A stretch of 64,000 nucleotides of DNA from Apibacter sp. B3706 (lineage in GTDB: Bacteria; Bacteroidota; Bacteroidia; Flavobacteriales; Weeksellaceae): assembly GCF_011082725.1 (NCBI RefSeq), contig NZ_CP049715.1, forward strand, positions 868,001-932,000. Reading direction: 5' to 3'. The notes under the pieces were generated by a model. That model did no database searches, was not told the origin of the DNA, and saw only the letters and a list, made by a program, of their open reading frames with translations. A program made the position numbers and the translations under genes. Below are positions 25,861 to 35,380 of this stretch, in pieces; position 1 is the stretch's first letter, and every line of letters begins with the position of its first letter.

Positions 25861-25892
25861 AAAGCCTGATAGTTAATACCATCGGGCTTTTA
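25861..25892 (+). terminator. Terminator after the lipoprotein gene
   Basis: AAAGCCTGAT pairs with ATCGGGCTTT (one G-T pair), followed by a T-rich tail. Confidence 0.8.
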
Positions 25893-25971
25893 ATTTTGTA
25901 TTCTATAATGTTCTTGTATTAGGTTAAATAGGTTTGAGCTGTTAAATTTTTAAAAATAAGAGGGGAGAAAT

Positions 25972-27900
25972 TTATTTATTCCTGTAATAAATTAAGATAT
26001 CATCTTCAATTTTTAATAATGTAAGAATTATAATCTTAAGTAATGAATAGTAGTCTTTATGATGTTCATTTTTAGAAAAAGAATTTGTTCCATGCAAATA
26101 TTTATTTCTTAAATCATATCCATTAGTGAATTCTTTTTTATTGAGGTAAAAATTCAGATATTCTCTCTCTTGAACTGTTAATAGTGTATTTTCGAATTTC
26201 AATAAACCTTTATCTAATAAAATATCTATTTCTCTTCTAATAACTTCTGAGTAATTCCAGTAACTTAGAACTTCATTACGATAAAGTTCTCCAATAATAA
26301 AGATTAAAATTTCATTATATAATTTTATAAAACCTTGATTATCTACTTTTAAATATTTTTCATCAATTAATTTTTCGATAATATCTCTTTGAAAATTTTT
26401 GAAATTAACAAGCTTCAAATTTTCATATAGAAGTAAGTCATATAAATTATTATATTTATTTTCATATGGTTCTACATTATATAATAAACTTTGATCTGAA
26501 TAAAAATGATGTATTAAAAAATGAATATGATTATCATTTATATAAATATATTTTTTATTATTTAAGCTGTGTATTTCACTAAACCTGATAGGAAAAGAGT
26601 TAATTTGAATTAATTCTAAATCAATTTCTTTTTCATCTACAAATAGTTTAAATTGTTTTAATAGAAACTCATAATCTGGGGCTAATGTTCTTATTTTCTC
26701 AATATAAGAATGATTATTAGTATTAACTTTAAATACCAATTTATTATTAAATATCAGAGTATTTAAATATTCTATAAATGAATTAATAATATTCTCAATA
26801 GAATTATTATTTCGTTTTAAATAATCTTCAAAAATAAGTAATTGTAATTCTGATAAAATTTCCTTATGTATAAATTCTTCACCTATTTCATAAGCATTTT
26901 TGGATTTCACAAAAAGTGTCTCAAGGAGTCCAAGTTCACTTGTTTTACTTACAAGTGATATAAGATTTTTTTCATCTAAAAAAATAAATATTTGAGAAAA
27001 AACATGAAATAATTGAATGTTATTATTTAAAGTATTTAAAAATTTTTCACTATAAATAATTTCATAAACCTCTTGTGTATGATTACATATTACATGTTCT
27101 AATTGATTTTTATCAAATCTTATACTAATACTAACATTTTGAATATATTCACTTTCTGATATTTCACTATTTAGTTGAATTGATTTCTTTTTAGCTTTTA
27201 ACCTAGTTTTTGGTGATAATATCAGATCATTAGAGTCTTTAGAATTCTCAATTAATCTCACATAATTTAAGTTAGGTTTATTTCTTTCTAAATAAGAATC
27301 TATAATTTTTTCTTTGTCAAAAAGACTTAAACTTTTTGGAAAAAAATATTGTGGTGATTCATCTAAAGAATGATCTTTTTCTAACTTTGTAAGTAAAATC
27401 TCAGCTGTATTTTCATATCCGATAAGAAATTCTTTTATTTTATTATCAAAATAATCAACTATACCTTTATGTAACAATATAGAGTGAATGTATCTTTTAT
27501 TATTATTTAAGATTTTAAAAAAAATTTCACTACTAAAATTTTTATATACTTTGAATTTATTTACAAGATTCCAAAAATTATTTATATAGATATATTCAAT
27601 ACTTTTTAACTTTAATTCTAGACAATTATCTGTGATTTTAATAATTTTTCGTTTAAGAATATCAAATGTTTTATCTATAATTACATGATAATTATGTTTT
27701 CTTTTTTCACTCCATGTTGTTAAATATAGTCCATTATCAAAAAATAATTTAATATTGTAAAACTCAAATAATTCATTTAGAGTATATAATTTATCTTCTT
27801 GAAAATTATCTAAAATTTCTTCAGCAATTTTCAAGAAATAAGGCGCCGATAAATCCTCTTTAGAAAAAAATTGAATTTGATGTTTTTTTGATGAACTCAT
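25972..27900 (-). CDS. Large unknown protein with C-terminal R-x4-H (HEPN-like) motif
   Basis: A 642-aa cytosolic protein with no signal peptide or membrane span. It is Asn, Ile, Lys and Phe rich and more AT-rich than its neighbours. I do not recognise the first 550 residues, which look mostly helical. The C-terminus contains YDLRNKYLHGTNSF, in which R598-x4-H603 fits the catalytic pattern of HEPN ribonucleases (also seen in DUF4209/Apea-like C-termini), followed by a long helix LLKIIILTLLKIEDDIL. If the HEPN reading is right it may be an RNase toxin or a defence effector. It is the second gene of an operon, 39 bp after the acetyltransferase gene. The HEPN call is by motif only. Confidence 0.7.
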   Translation of the reverse strand: MSSSKKHQIQFFSKEDLSAPYFLKIAEEILDNFQEDKLYTLNELFEFYNIKLFFDNGLYLTTWSEKRKHNYHVIIDKTFDILKRKIIKITDNCLELKLKSIEYIYINNFWNLVNKFKVYKNFSSEIFFKILNNNKRYIHSILLHKGIVDYFDNKIKEFLIGYENTAEILLTKLEKDHSLDESPQYFFPKSLSLFDKEKIIDSYLERNKPNLNYVRLIENSKDSNDLILSPKTRLKAKKKSIQLNSEISESEYIQNVSISIRFDKNQLEHVICNHTQEVYEIIYSEKFLNTLNNNIQLFHVFSQIFIFLDEKNLISLVSKTSELGLLETLFVKSKNAYEIGEEFIHKEILSELQLLIFEDYLKRNNNSIENIINSFIEYLNTLIFNNKLVFKVNTNNHSYIEKIRTLAPDYEFLLKQFKLFVDEKEIDLELIQINSFPIRFSEIHSLNNKKYIYINDNHIHFLIHHFYSDQSLLYNVEPYENKYNNLYDLLLYENLKLVNFKNFQRDIIEKLIDEKYLKVDNQGFIKLYNEILIFIIGELYRNEVLSYWNYSEVIRREIDILLDKGLLKFENTLLTVQEREYLNFYLNKKEFTNGYDLRNKYLHGTNSFSKNEHHKDYYSLLKIIILTLLKIEDDILIYYRNK

Positions 27901-27939
27901 AAGTATTGTAAAAGATATGTAATTTATTTAATTTAAAAT

Positions 27940-28758
27940 TTATCTATCAACATTTATAAGTATATATGTATGTTTGTATATTTCATAAAAACCGATGTTT
28001 TTACATAAAATATTGGATTCTACATTTTTTTTGTCCGTCATTAAAAAAACTTTTTTATTTTTATCTATTAGAAGATTAGAGCAATATGAAAGAATTTTCT
28101 TCCCATATCCTTGATTTCTATATTTTATATTTGTAAATAAAATTCCAATATCAGGGTCTATGATTGTACAAAAACTAGCAATATTTTCTTTGTCTGCATT
28201 AATGATATAAATTTCTTTATTTATTATTTCGTTTACTATTCTAAAATTCATTTCTTCAATTGATTTATCATTTTTTCCTTTATATTCCTCATGATAATAA
28301 TCTTGCATCATCTTGGATAAGATAGGTAAATCATTGGACGTCGCAGGTCTAATATTATTTGTTAAAAAGTTATGTACTGAAACAGCTTCATAAAAAACTC
28401 TTTCTTTTTCTATATTAAAAGAATGAATATTATAAAAATTTAATAAATCATATATTAATTCTTCTGTACCCATTATTTCATAATTCTTATATAATTTTAA
28501 ATCAATTTTTTGTGTCAATTCATTCACCAAAACTTTATTCCAATTTTTACCATATATATATAATATATCACTATGTATAATTAAAATCCAACTATTATAA
28601 TTTGATGAATGAATTATAAATGAACTTTCATAAATTATTTTATGTCCTGAATTTATTGAATCTATTGCAATTAATAAATATTTATATTTATAATTATAAA
28701 TACCTAAATTATTTTTTAAAATTGCCCAAAAACTATCAGATTTAATAGGTGTATACAT
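27940..28758 (-). CDS. GNAT acetyltransferase with unknown N-terminal domain
   Basis: A 272-aa protein. Residues 136-268 form a GNAT domain: IRPATSNDLPILSKMMQDY at its start, acetyl-CoA loop YRNQGYGKKIL (213-223) and a C-terminal NILCKNIGFYEIYK segment. Residues 1-130 are a separate domain of alpha/beta look that I cannot name. It shares the extreme AT-richness of the next gene and precedes it by 39 bp on the same strand. GNAT proteins occur as toxins and as modifiers of partners; here it may modify the adjacent large protein or a tRNA. That is inference from pairing. Confidence 0.78.
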   Translation of the reverse strand: MYTPIKSDSFWAILKNNLGIYNYKYKYLLIAIDSINSGHKIIYESSFIIHSSNYNSWILIIHSDILYIYGKNWNKVLVNELTQKIDLKLYKNYEIMGTEELIYDLLNFYNIHSFNIEKERVFYEAVSVHNFLTNNIRPATSNDLPILSKMMQDYYHEEYKGKNDKSIEEMNFRIVNEIINKEIYIINADKENIASFCTIIDPDIGILFTNIKYRNQGYGKKILSYCSNLLIDKNKKVFLMTDKKNVESNILCKNIGFYEIYKHTYILINVDR

Positions 28759-29759
28759 TTTATATAATCTTTTCTTGAATATCTTTCATAAGTGGTTTTT
28801 TTCTATTTCTCACATTCTAAAGGAATTTAAAAGTTTCTTATTTTCGTATTATATTTCTAAGCTATTGTCAATAGGATTAATATTAATGGTATGAGTATAC
28901 ATTGTATTCAAAAATATACATCAATAAATTTGTTTGATATTCACATAACAAAAGCTAAAACATTTGTTTTTATACCAAATATTTCACGAAAAGGGTCAAT
29001 ATTTTTATTTTGAAGTAATTTTTTAGATCTGTAATTGTTCAAAATCATAAGGCAAAATCATTAATTTATATTTTAGCTAATTTACAAAAAAACAAATATA
29101 AGATAAGCTAAAAAATTATTTGTAAATCAACAGATTGAAAAATTAAATATCGGGCAGGAAAGAATTTTCTTTGTGGAGAAATTAGTAAGTTCTCAAATAT
29201 AAGAGCAAAAGCAAAATACACACTATATAGTAATAATATATTGAACAGGAAAATGGTTGCAAAACTAGGGATTAAGACTAGGAGATCAGATAGTTATTAT
29301 ATACAGCAAAGAAAGGGTTATTGCAAAGATATGATAAGAAATGTAGATATATTATGTTAAATAGATATACTTGAACTCCATATAATTTATTAAATAAGAA
29401 TCAAAAATTTTAGTAAATAAAAATTCGCTAGTGCTCAAACATTTATTTTTCTTCATGTATGGAAATCATAGTTTTTCACATACATAAATTCAAAGAAATT
29501 AAAGACATAAAAATAATATTTCTTTTCACAGATGTTAGAAAAAAAACTAAATAATACAATCACAATCTGCCGATTTAGGATTTTTTTAAATAATTTACAA
29601 AATAATATTAAAGCCACATCTCGAAGCTTTAACAGAGACACAAAATAACATTATAGAAAATCTATGAAAACATCTTTAATTTAGAAATATTTAATTTTCC
29701 TATAATTTATATTATGTTAAATAGAATATTTAATACACTGTTATTTAAGTTTATCGATT
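28759..29759. other. About 1 kb without recognisable genes
   Basis: Extremely AT-rich. An open stretch near 29155-29358 on the plus strand (with NRKMVAKLGIKTRRSD when translated) has no start and no match I recognise; it may be a decayed gene. The only ORF-sized frame on the minus strand (29453-29641) looks random. No repeats, RNA gene or insertion-sequence ends were seen. It borders the accessory operon and may be the scar of an insertion or deletion. Confidence 0.55.
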
Positions 29760-30287
29760 CTAACTCCAATTTTCTTTTTTTAGTTCATACAAATAATTAA
29801 TATAGGAACTGTATCCATCGGTAACTGTGATTTCCTTAGACGTTTTGATTGCATTTATTTTAGCTATAGCTTTTTGTGATCTAAAGTTAGTAGAACCTAT
29901 ATGAAAATAAATTTTGTCAACATATTGGAAAATATAATCAATCATCAATTTTTTAATTGAAGAATTGATACCAGTTCCCCAATACTTCACTGCTATAAAA
30001 GTATATCCGATTACGATGCTTTTGTCATTTTCCGAATAATCATAAAACCGAGTACTTCCGATTAATTCTCCGGTTGCTTTATCAATAATTTTAAAAGCTC
30101 CTTTACTTTCAACTGCTTCTTTAAAAAATACTTTGAATACGTCTTCTTTCCAACGATTATGACAAGGATGTTCTTCCCAGATTTTTTTATCTTTTGCTAC
30201 TTGATACAAACTCTCAAAATCGTTGATTTCTAAGGGTAATATTTGTACAAAATCATTTTCTAAATTGGGTTGAATTGAAAAATTCAT
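29760..30287 (-). CDS. GNAT acetyltransferase, RimJ/RimL type
   Basis: A 175-aa protein. LENDFVQILPLEINDFESLY at the start, AFKIIDKATGELIGSTRFY in the middle and IGYTFIAVKYWGTGINSSIK (variant acetyl-CoA loop W-G-T-G-I-N) fit the RimJ/RimL group, which acetylates N-termini or small molecules. The NFRSQKAIAKINAIK segment is typical. It is the last gene of the leftward par-dapB-lepB operon, 4 bp after the C1 peptidase gene. Confidence 0.85.
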   Translation of the reverse strand: MNFSIQPNLENDFVQILPLEINDFESLYQVAKDKKIWEEHPCHNRWKEDVFKVFFKEAVESKGAFKIIDKATGELIGSTRFYDYSENDKSIVIGYTFIAVKYWGTGINSSIKKLMIDYIFQYVDKIYFHIGSTNFRSQKAIAKINAIKTSKEITVTDGYSSYINYLYELKKENWS

Positions 30288-30291
30288 AGTA

Positions 30292-31473
30292 TTAATTCTT
30301 AAGGTTTAGTTTTTTATAAATTTTTTTAGGAATGGCTTTTTTGTTTACTAAAATTGCGGTGGTTTTGAATTGTACGTAATTTTTTGTGACGTATAAATAT
30401 CCTTGATAATCATTACTAATTCCCCAAGAATTTTTAACTAAATAATATTCCTTTCCGTTTTGGTCTTTAGCCAAGCCCACTATATGCATGGCATGATCAT
30501 CTGTTGTAGTTTTATTGTTAAAGGATTCCTGACGCAATTCTTCAGTGATAACCTTTTCCGGCTTGGGATAACTGAATAAATTTGCTTTTTCTTCGGAAGA
30601 AATGGAATAAATATTCGTATCGGGAACATAAGCGATACCATTTTTCCAACTGAAATACGGCTCGCTAACATCGCTGGCCCATCCAATCGTATATCCCGTT
30701 GATAAAGCATGATCAATAATTTCAGTCAATTCCTTCATGGGAACATTGTACATTTTGTCTCCACTCCAATTATCAGGTAATGGCGGATAAAATAGTGTAT
30801 AATATTCGTAATCTTTAAAAGAAGAAATTTCTATATAATCATTTGGATCTAAATCAACAATTTCTTCTGCAAATGTTTTAGGTGTATATTCTTTACCCTT
30901 ATAAATAAATGTTTCAGGAACTTTTCCAATGTATTTATCTAAAATAGATGAAAAATTTTGCGTCCATTGGGTATTAATAGGTGCTTTTTGAGATTTTACC
31001 GTATCTAGATATTCTTTAAGTTCTTGCTGCATTTTACTGAAATTATTCTTTATAGCACCATTAATTAGTCCGGTATACGCTTCCTGAGGAACCATTCCAT
31101 ATTTTTTGTACATATTAATAACATCGTGTAAAGAACCGCCATCACCATAATTAACGAAACCGTCCATTAAAATATAATTTTTGGCTTTATCCTCGTAAGT
31201 TTTTCTGGCAGTGTATATTTCTGCTATATCTAATACTCGATGATGTTTTTTATATATTTCAGATTCTAAAAAAGAATTTCCTGCATAACTCCAGCAAGTC
31301 CCTGAAGATCCTTGATTTTTTACGGAAGTATTATCCAGTTGTTTTATGATGGTAAAACGAAAATCGGTATGGGTTGACTTATTATCTTTAATTTTATTGA
31401 TTAAATCATCTTGAGCATAACTTATTGAAGGTAAGATCCATAATGCCATTACAAAAAAGATGGTTTTCTTCAT
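30292..31473 (-). CDS. Exported C1-family cysteine peptidase (bleomycin hydrolase/aminopeptidase C type)
   Basis: A 393-aa protein from the ATG at 31473; the frame is open further up, but those 21 residues are basic and would overlap lepB, while 31473 gives a proper signal peptide (hydrophobic 4-19, cleavage near YAQ). Catalytic residues are Q54 and C60 in QGSSGTCWSYAG, H327 in DDHAMHIVG and N348 in VKNSWG, as in the Peptidase_C1_2 family. It lies 10 bp after lepB, so its export by that peptidase is natural. Bleomycin hydrolase homologues are usually cytosolic; the signal peptide marks this as the exported Bacteroidota variant. Confidence 0.88.
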   Translation of the reverse strand: MKKTIFFVMALWILPSISYAQDDLINKIKDNKSTHTDFRFTIIKQLDNTSVKNQGSSGTCWSYAGNSFLESEIYKKHHRVLDIAEIYTARKTYEDKAKNYILMDGFVNYGDGGSLHDVINMYKKYGMVPQEAYTGLINGAIKNNFSKMQQELKEYLDTVKSQKAPINTQWTQNFSSILDKYIGKVPETFIYKGKEYTPKTFAEEIVDLDPNDYIEISSFKDYEYYTLFYPPLPDNWSGDKMYNVPMKELTEIIDHALSTGYTIGWASDVSEPYFSWKNGIAYVPDTNIYSISSEEKANLFSYPKPEKVITEELRQESFNNKTTTDDHAMHIVGLAKDQNGKEYYLVKNSWGISNDYQGYLYVTKNYVQFKTTAILVNKKAIPKKIYKKLNLKN

Positions 31474-31483
31474 ACTTTGATAA

Positions 31484-33094
31484 TTATTTTTTATCGTTTG
31501 CTTTCTTTTTCTTTTTGTTAAAGTAATCGTATGCAAAATATCCTCCTAACAATAAGATAAATACAGGTATATAATTAGTTTTATCTTTAAGCGGAACATT
31601 TGTGTTAACGGTACGAAACATTCTATCCCATCTTATTTTAAATTTGGCAGGATGTCCGAAAGGATCATTTTCGAATAAACCTTGAATGCTTAACCAGGTA
31701 AAAATAGGAGTTCCTATAATGTGATCTTCCGGTACATATCCGAAATAACGGCTGTCTAAAGAATTATCTCGGTTGTCCCCCATCATCCAATAATAATTTT
31801 GTTGGATGGTATAGGTGTTAGTTTCCTTACCGTTTATGTAAAATTTTCCTTCCTTTTCCTTTAAATCATTATATTCATAATTTTTAATGATTCTTCTATA
31901 TTGATCTATATTTTGACGGGTCAACGTAATAACATCCCCTTTTTTAGGTATCATGATAGGTCCATATTGAGAGCCGTTCCAACCACTATGAAGGGGAAAA
32001 ATGGAATTAGTTGTATCAATTTTAGTTTTAGCTATATCTCTATAATGGATGCCCTCCTCTCCTTTATTTGCATATAAAACCTGAATAGAATCTACCGTAT
32101 CAAAATTTTTTATTTTGTTTGCATTTTCTTGGGTAAGCCCTTTGAAATAATAAATAGTATTACCCTGTTCGTTCATTCCTTCTTGATATGTGGCATATCC
32201 CAATAGATCTTCAATTTTTCTTTGACTGATTCCGGCTTGGGTTGTATATACTAAATAGTCTCTTTGTTGTTCTTCATCTTTTTTTATTTCTTCGGGTTTT
32301 CCATTGATAAATAAATTTCCGTCAATTAATTGAATTTTATCTCCCGGTAAACCCACGCAGCGCTTAACATAAGGATCTTTCCTATCGATGGCAGTATGCA
32401 AAGAATCTGTAGGATAATTAAATACAACAATATCATATCTGTTAACCTTAGTCCAACCGGGAAGTCTCATATACGGCAAACGAATTTTATCAACATAAGA
32501 ATTTATTTGATTTTGAGGTTGTTGATTGTTTCCCAACGGAATTTTATTTTGTAAAAAAGGCAACGCTACAGGAGTCATCGGAATTCTTATTCCATAATTC
32601 AACTTACTGACAAAAAGGAAATCTCCTACCAGCAAGGTTCTTTCCATAGAAGCTGTTGGAATGGTAAACGGTTGAATGACAAAAGCATGAATGACTGTGG
32701 CAAATATAACGGCAAACAATACGGCAGATATAAATGTTTCTTTTCGTTCTTGTTTACCACTGTATTGTGTTTCAGGTGAATAGTTTATATATGCTAAAAA
32801 AATAAATGAGAAGAATAAAACTAAAACGGCATCTAAGTATGAACGACGATTGTAATGTCTTATAAAATCTACTAATATAATGGCTCCCATAATTGGACCG
32901 ACAATCGGGATAAATACTATAATAAACCACCACCAAGGTCGATGAATAATTTTTAAAGTAACTAAAATATTGTAAAAAGGAACTAAGGATTCCCATGCTT
33001 TTCTACCTGCTTTTTGAAATAATTTCCAAGCAGTCAGGAAATAAAATATATTTGAAAGTAAAGCGAATAGTAAATAATAAGTTAAATAATGCAT
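31484..33094 (-). CDS. lepB: Signal peptidase I, long Bacteroidota form
   Basis: A 536-aa S26A peptidase. Residues 1-100 hold three or four membrane segments (the first ones like DUF5684), then a further span at about 120-140. The nucleophile is S149 in TIPTASMERTL and the general base K244 in YVKRCVGLPGD; GDNRDNSLDSRYFGYVP is box E. A large insert (about 255-420) separates the catalytic boxes and there is a C-terminal membrane span near 505-525. It removes signal peptides at the inner membrane. It lies between dapB and the exported peptidase in one operon. Confidence 0.93.
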   Translation of the reverse strand: MHYLTYYLLFALLSNIFYFLTAWKLFQKAGRKAWESLVPFYNILVTLKIIHRPWWWFIIVFIPIVGPIMGAIILVDFIRHYNRRSYLDAVLVLFFSFIFLAYINYSPETQYSGKQERKETFISAVLFAVIFATVIHAFVIQPFTIPTASMERTLLVGDFLFVSKLNYGIRIPMTPVALPFLQNKIPLGNNQQPQNQINSYVDKIRLPYMRLPGWTKVNRYDIVVFNYPTDSLHTAIDRKDPYVKRCVGLPGDKIQLIDGNLFINGKPEEIKKDEEQQRDYLVYTTQAGISQRKIEDLLGYATYQEGMNEQGNTIYYFKGLTQENANKIKNFDTVDSIQVLYANKGEEGIHYRDIAKTKIDTTNSIFPLHSGWNGSQYGPIMIPKKGDVITLTRQNIDQYRRIIKNYEYNDLKEKEGKFYINGKETNTYTIQQNYYWMMGDNRDNSLDSRYFGYVPEDHIIGTPIFTWLSIQGLFENDPFGHPAKFKIRWDRMFRTVNTNVPLKDKTNYIPVFILLLGGYFAYDYFNKKKKKANDKK

Positions 33095-33158
33095 GAGATA
33101 ATCTTTAAATCTTTTTAATATTTAGTTATTTAGTAGCCTAAAATAAAATAGTTTTTAT

Positions 33159-33860
33159 CTAAAAGCCTAATACATCTTTCATGGTGAATACCCCTTTTTT
33201 TCCGATAAGCCATTGGGCTGCAATTAATGCTCCCATAGCAAATCCTTTTCTAGAATGGGCTACATGTTTCAGTTCAATATCGTCTATAGGCGAATTATAA
33301 ATCACAGTATGTGTTCCGGGAACATCATGAACTCTTTTAGCTTCAATTCCCAATAAATTATTATTGGTTTTATAGGATAAATTCCATCCGTCAAAACCAT
33401 AAATCGGTATGATTTCATCGGCAAGCGTTATGGCAGTACCACTGGGTGCATCTTTTTTTTCTGTATGATGAATTTCTTCAATGTGAACTGTATATTCCCG
33501 GAACTTCTGCATAATTTCAGCTGCTCTTTTATTTATTTCGAAAAATAAATTAACGCCTAAACTGTAATTGGAAGAATAAATAAATCCCCCGTTATGCTTT
33601 GCGCAATATTCTTTTACTTGAGGAAGCTTATCTAACCAGGCAGTTGTTCCACAAACAACAGGTATACCCAATTCTAAACAAGCAATTACATTTTCATAAG
33701 CAGTAGAAGGAGTTGAAAATTCAATAGCTACATCCGCACCATTTAAATTTTTTTGAGTTGGTTTTTCTTCTAATCGGGCTACAATTTCGTGATTATGATT
33801 TTTAGCTATTTCTTCAATGGCCTTACCCATTTTACCATAACCTACTAAAGCTATTTTCAT
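33159..33860 (-). CDS. dapB: 4-hydroxy-tetrahydrodipicolinate reductase
   Basis: A 233-aa enzyme of lysine and diaminopimelate synthesis. VGYGKMGKAIEE (6-17) is the NAD(P)-binding loop, VCGTTAW follows, and HIEEIHHTEKKDAPSGTA (128-145) carries the catalytic His and Lys. It reduces the dapA product to tetrahydrodipicolinate, needed for peptidoglycan. It lies 36 bp after the DUF5683 gene in the par operon. Confidence 0.95.
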   Translation of the reverse strand: MKIALVGYGKMGKAIEEIAKNHNHEIVARLEEKPTQKNLNGADVAIEFSTPSTAYENVIACLELGIPVVCGTTAWLDKLPQVKEYCAKHNGGFIYSSNYSLGVNLFFEINKRAAEIMQKFREYTVHIEEIHHTEKKDAPSGTAITLADEIIPIYGFDGWNLSYKTNNNLLGIEAKRVHDVPGTHTVIYNSPIDDIELKHVAHSRKGFAMGALIAAQWLIGKKGVFTMKDVLGF

Positions 33861-33896
33861 AAGAATATATATTATTTTTTATAAACATTAATCATT

Positions 33897-34496
33897 TTAA
33901 AAAGACAAGCAAAATGAAAGTCCTACTTTTTGATTAGTAAACCAGGTATCGGCGTCTTCCATAATAACGGGTCGTACAGCAAGATCTTTATCTTTGTCGA
34001 ATATTGAAAGATGAGCATCAACAGTGGCATCAACAATATTTAAAAGATAAGCCAGGGAAGTCAGCACAATCGCATAATCTCTGTTTCTCCTTTCCGAATC
34101 TTGAGCGTTAGCTAAAACTTTAGGACTTATTCCTGCTACATCTGAAAATTGATGCTTTTGTCCGCTAAGTTCCGCTAAATAGGCTTTGTGATATTTATTA
34201 TATCGATTGTCGTAATATTTTATAAAACCGATCCCTGCACCAATAACCCCTAACACAATAGGAGCTTTAATATATTTTTTATTGTATAATTGTCCTAAAC
34301 CGGGAAGTATGGCAGAGTATAAAGAAGCTTTCAGAGGGCTTCTTAACATCGTTTGAGTTAGAGAATCTGTATGATTAATATTGCGTATTATAACGCCATC
34401 ATCACTAATGGTGGCATGGTTTGTTTCTTGATTTTGCGCTAAAATAAAACAAGTAAGAAATAATGAAAGTATAACCAATATTTTCTTTTGTATCAT
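33897..34496 (-). CDS. DUF5683 family membrane protein
   Basis: A 199-aa protein with a signal peptide (5-20, ending ILAQ). It contains [20 protein letters not shown] (63-82), the family hallmark, then a hydrophobic segment and a second one at about 140-160. The function is unknown, but the position between parB and dapB is conserved in many Flavobacteriia. Its start overlaps the parB stop by 4 bp. Confidence 0.85.
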   Translation of the reverse strand: MIQKKILVILSLFLTCFILAQNQETNHATISDDGVIIRNINHTDSLTQTMLRSPLKASLYSAILPGLGQLYNKKYIKAPIVLGVIGAGIGFIKYYDNRYNKYHKAYLAELSGQKHQFSDVAGISPKVLANAQDSERRNRDYAIVLTSLAYLLNIVDATVDAHLSIFDKDKDLAVRPVIMEDADTWFTNQKVGLSFCLSF

Positions 34497-35377
34497 TCTA
34501 ATAATTTCTGAATTCTTTCAAATTCTTCCGTGGAATCAAAATTAATGATAATTTTTCCTTTTCCTTTTTCTGTAGCCTTTATTTCAATAGTTGTTTCGAA
34601 ATAATCCTCAAAATTTTTCAAACCCTTTTTTAAATGATTGGGTAATTCTTTTTCTTTGGAAACTTTTTTGCTTTTAGGATTTTTAAAGGTTCGAATGAAA
34701 CTTTCAGTTTGTCTTACGGATAATTGTTCTCGTACAATTTTTTCATATACAAATAATTGTTTCTCTTGCTCTTCCAAGGATATGAGCGCTCTTCCATGCC
34801 CCATGGAAATAATACCGTCTCGGATTCCCGTTTGGATAATCGGAGAAAGTTTTAAAAGTCTTAAATAATTGGTTATGGTGCTTCTGTCCTTCCCTACTCT
34901 GTTACTCAAGTTTTCTTGAGTTATATTGATTTCTTCAATTAATTTTTCAAAGCTTAAGGCAATTTCGATAGGATCCAGATCTTTTCGTTGAATATTTTCA
35001 ACTAAAGCCATTTCTAAAAGTTCCTGATCGTTAGCTAATCGAACAAATGCAGGTAATTTTTTTAAACCGGCCTGTTTGGAAGCGCGATATCTCCTTTCAC
35101 CCGAAATTAAATCGAATTTGTCTCCATTTTTACGAACAGTTATTGGTTGTATTAATCCTAACTGTTTAATAGAAATGGATAATTCATCTAATGCTTTTTG
35201 ATCAAAATTAGTTCTGGGTTGATTGGGATTGGTTATAATATCATCAAGTGAAATCTCCAAAATGTTACCTACTAATTCTTCTGCTCCTTTTTCTTCGGCA
35301 GAATTAACTTTTTTAGAATTCTCACTTAAGATTGCGGATAGACCTCTACCCATAGCTCTTTTTTTGTCTATAGCCAT
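34493..35377 (-). CDS. parB: Chromosome-partitioning protein ParB
   Basis: A 294-aa protein. The N-terminus has [12 protein letters not shown] (10-21), then the ParB/Srx domain with [11 protein letters not shown] and the CTPase motif [12 protein letters not shown] (116-127). The helix-turn-helix that reads parS lies at about 165-200 ([20 protein letters not shown]). It loads on parS and is moved by ParA. It starts 3 bp after parA. I found no clear parS palindrome in the window. Confidence 0.94.
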   Translation of the reverse strand: MAIDKKRAMGRGLSAILSENSKKVNSAEEKGAEELVGNILEISLDDIITNPNQPRTNFDQKALDELSISIKQLGLIQPITVRKNGDKFDLISGERRYRASKQAGLKKLPAFVRLANDQELLEMALVENIQRKDLDPIEIALSFEKLIEEINITQENLSNRVGKDRSTITNYLRLLKLSPIIQTGIRDGIISMGHGRALISLEEQEKQLFVYEKIVREQLSVRQTESFIRTFKNPKSKKVSKEKELPNHLKKGLKNFEDYFETTIEIKATEKGKGKIIINFDSTEEFERIQKLLE

Positions 35378-35380
35378 AAT

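Noticed and set aside
29453-29641. 62-aa open frame on the minus strand
   Set aside because: Phe/Tyr/Lys-rich random-looking sequence in very AT-rich DNA, with no promoter or neighbour support.
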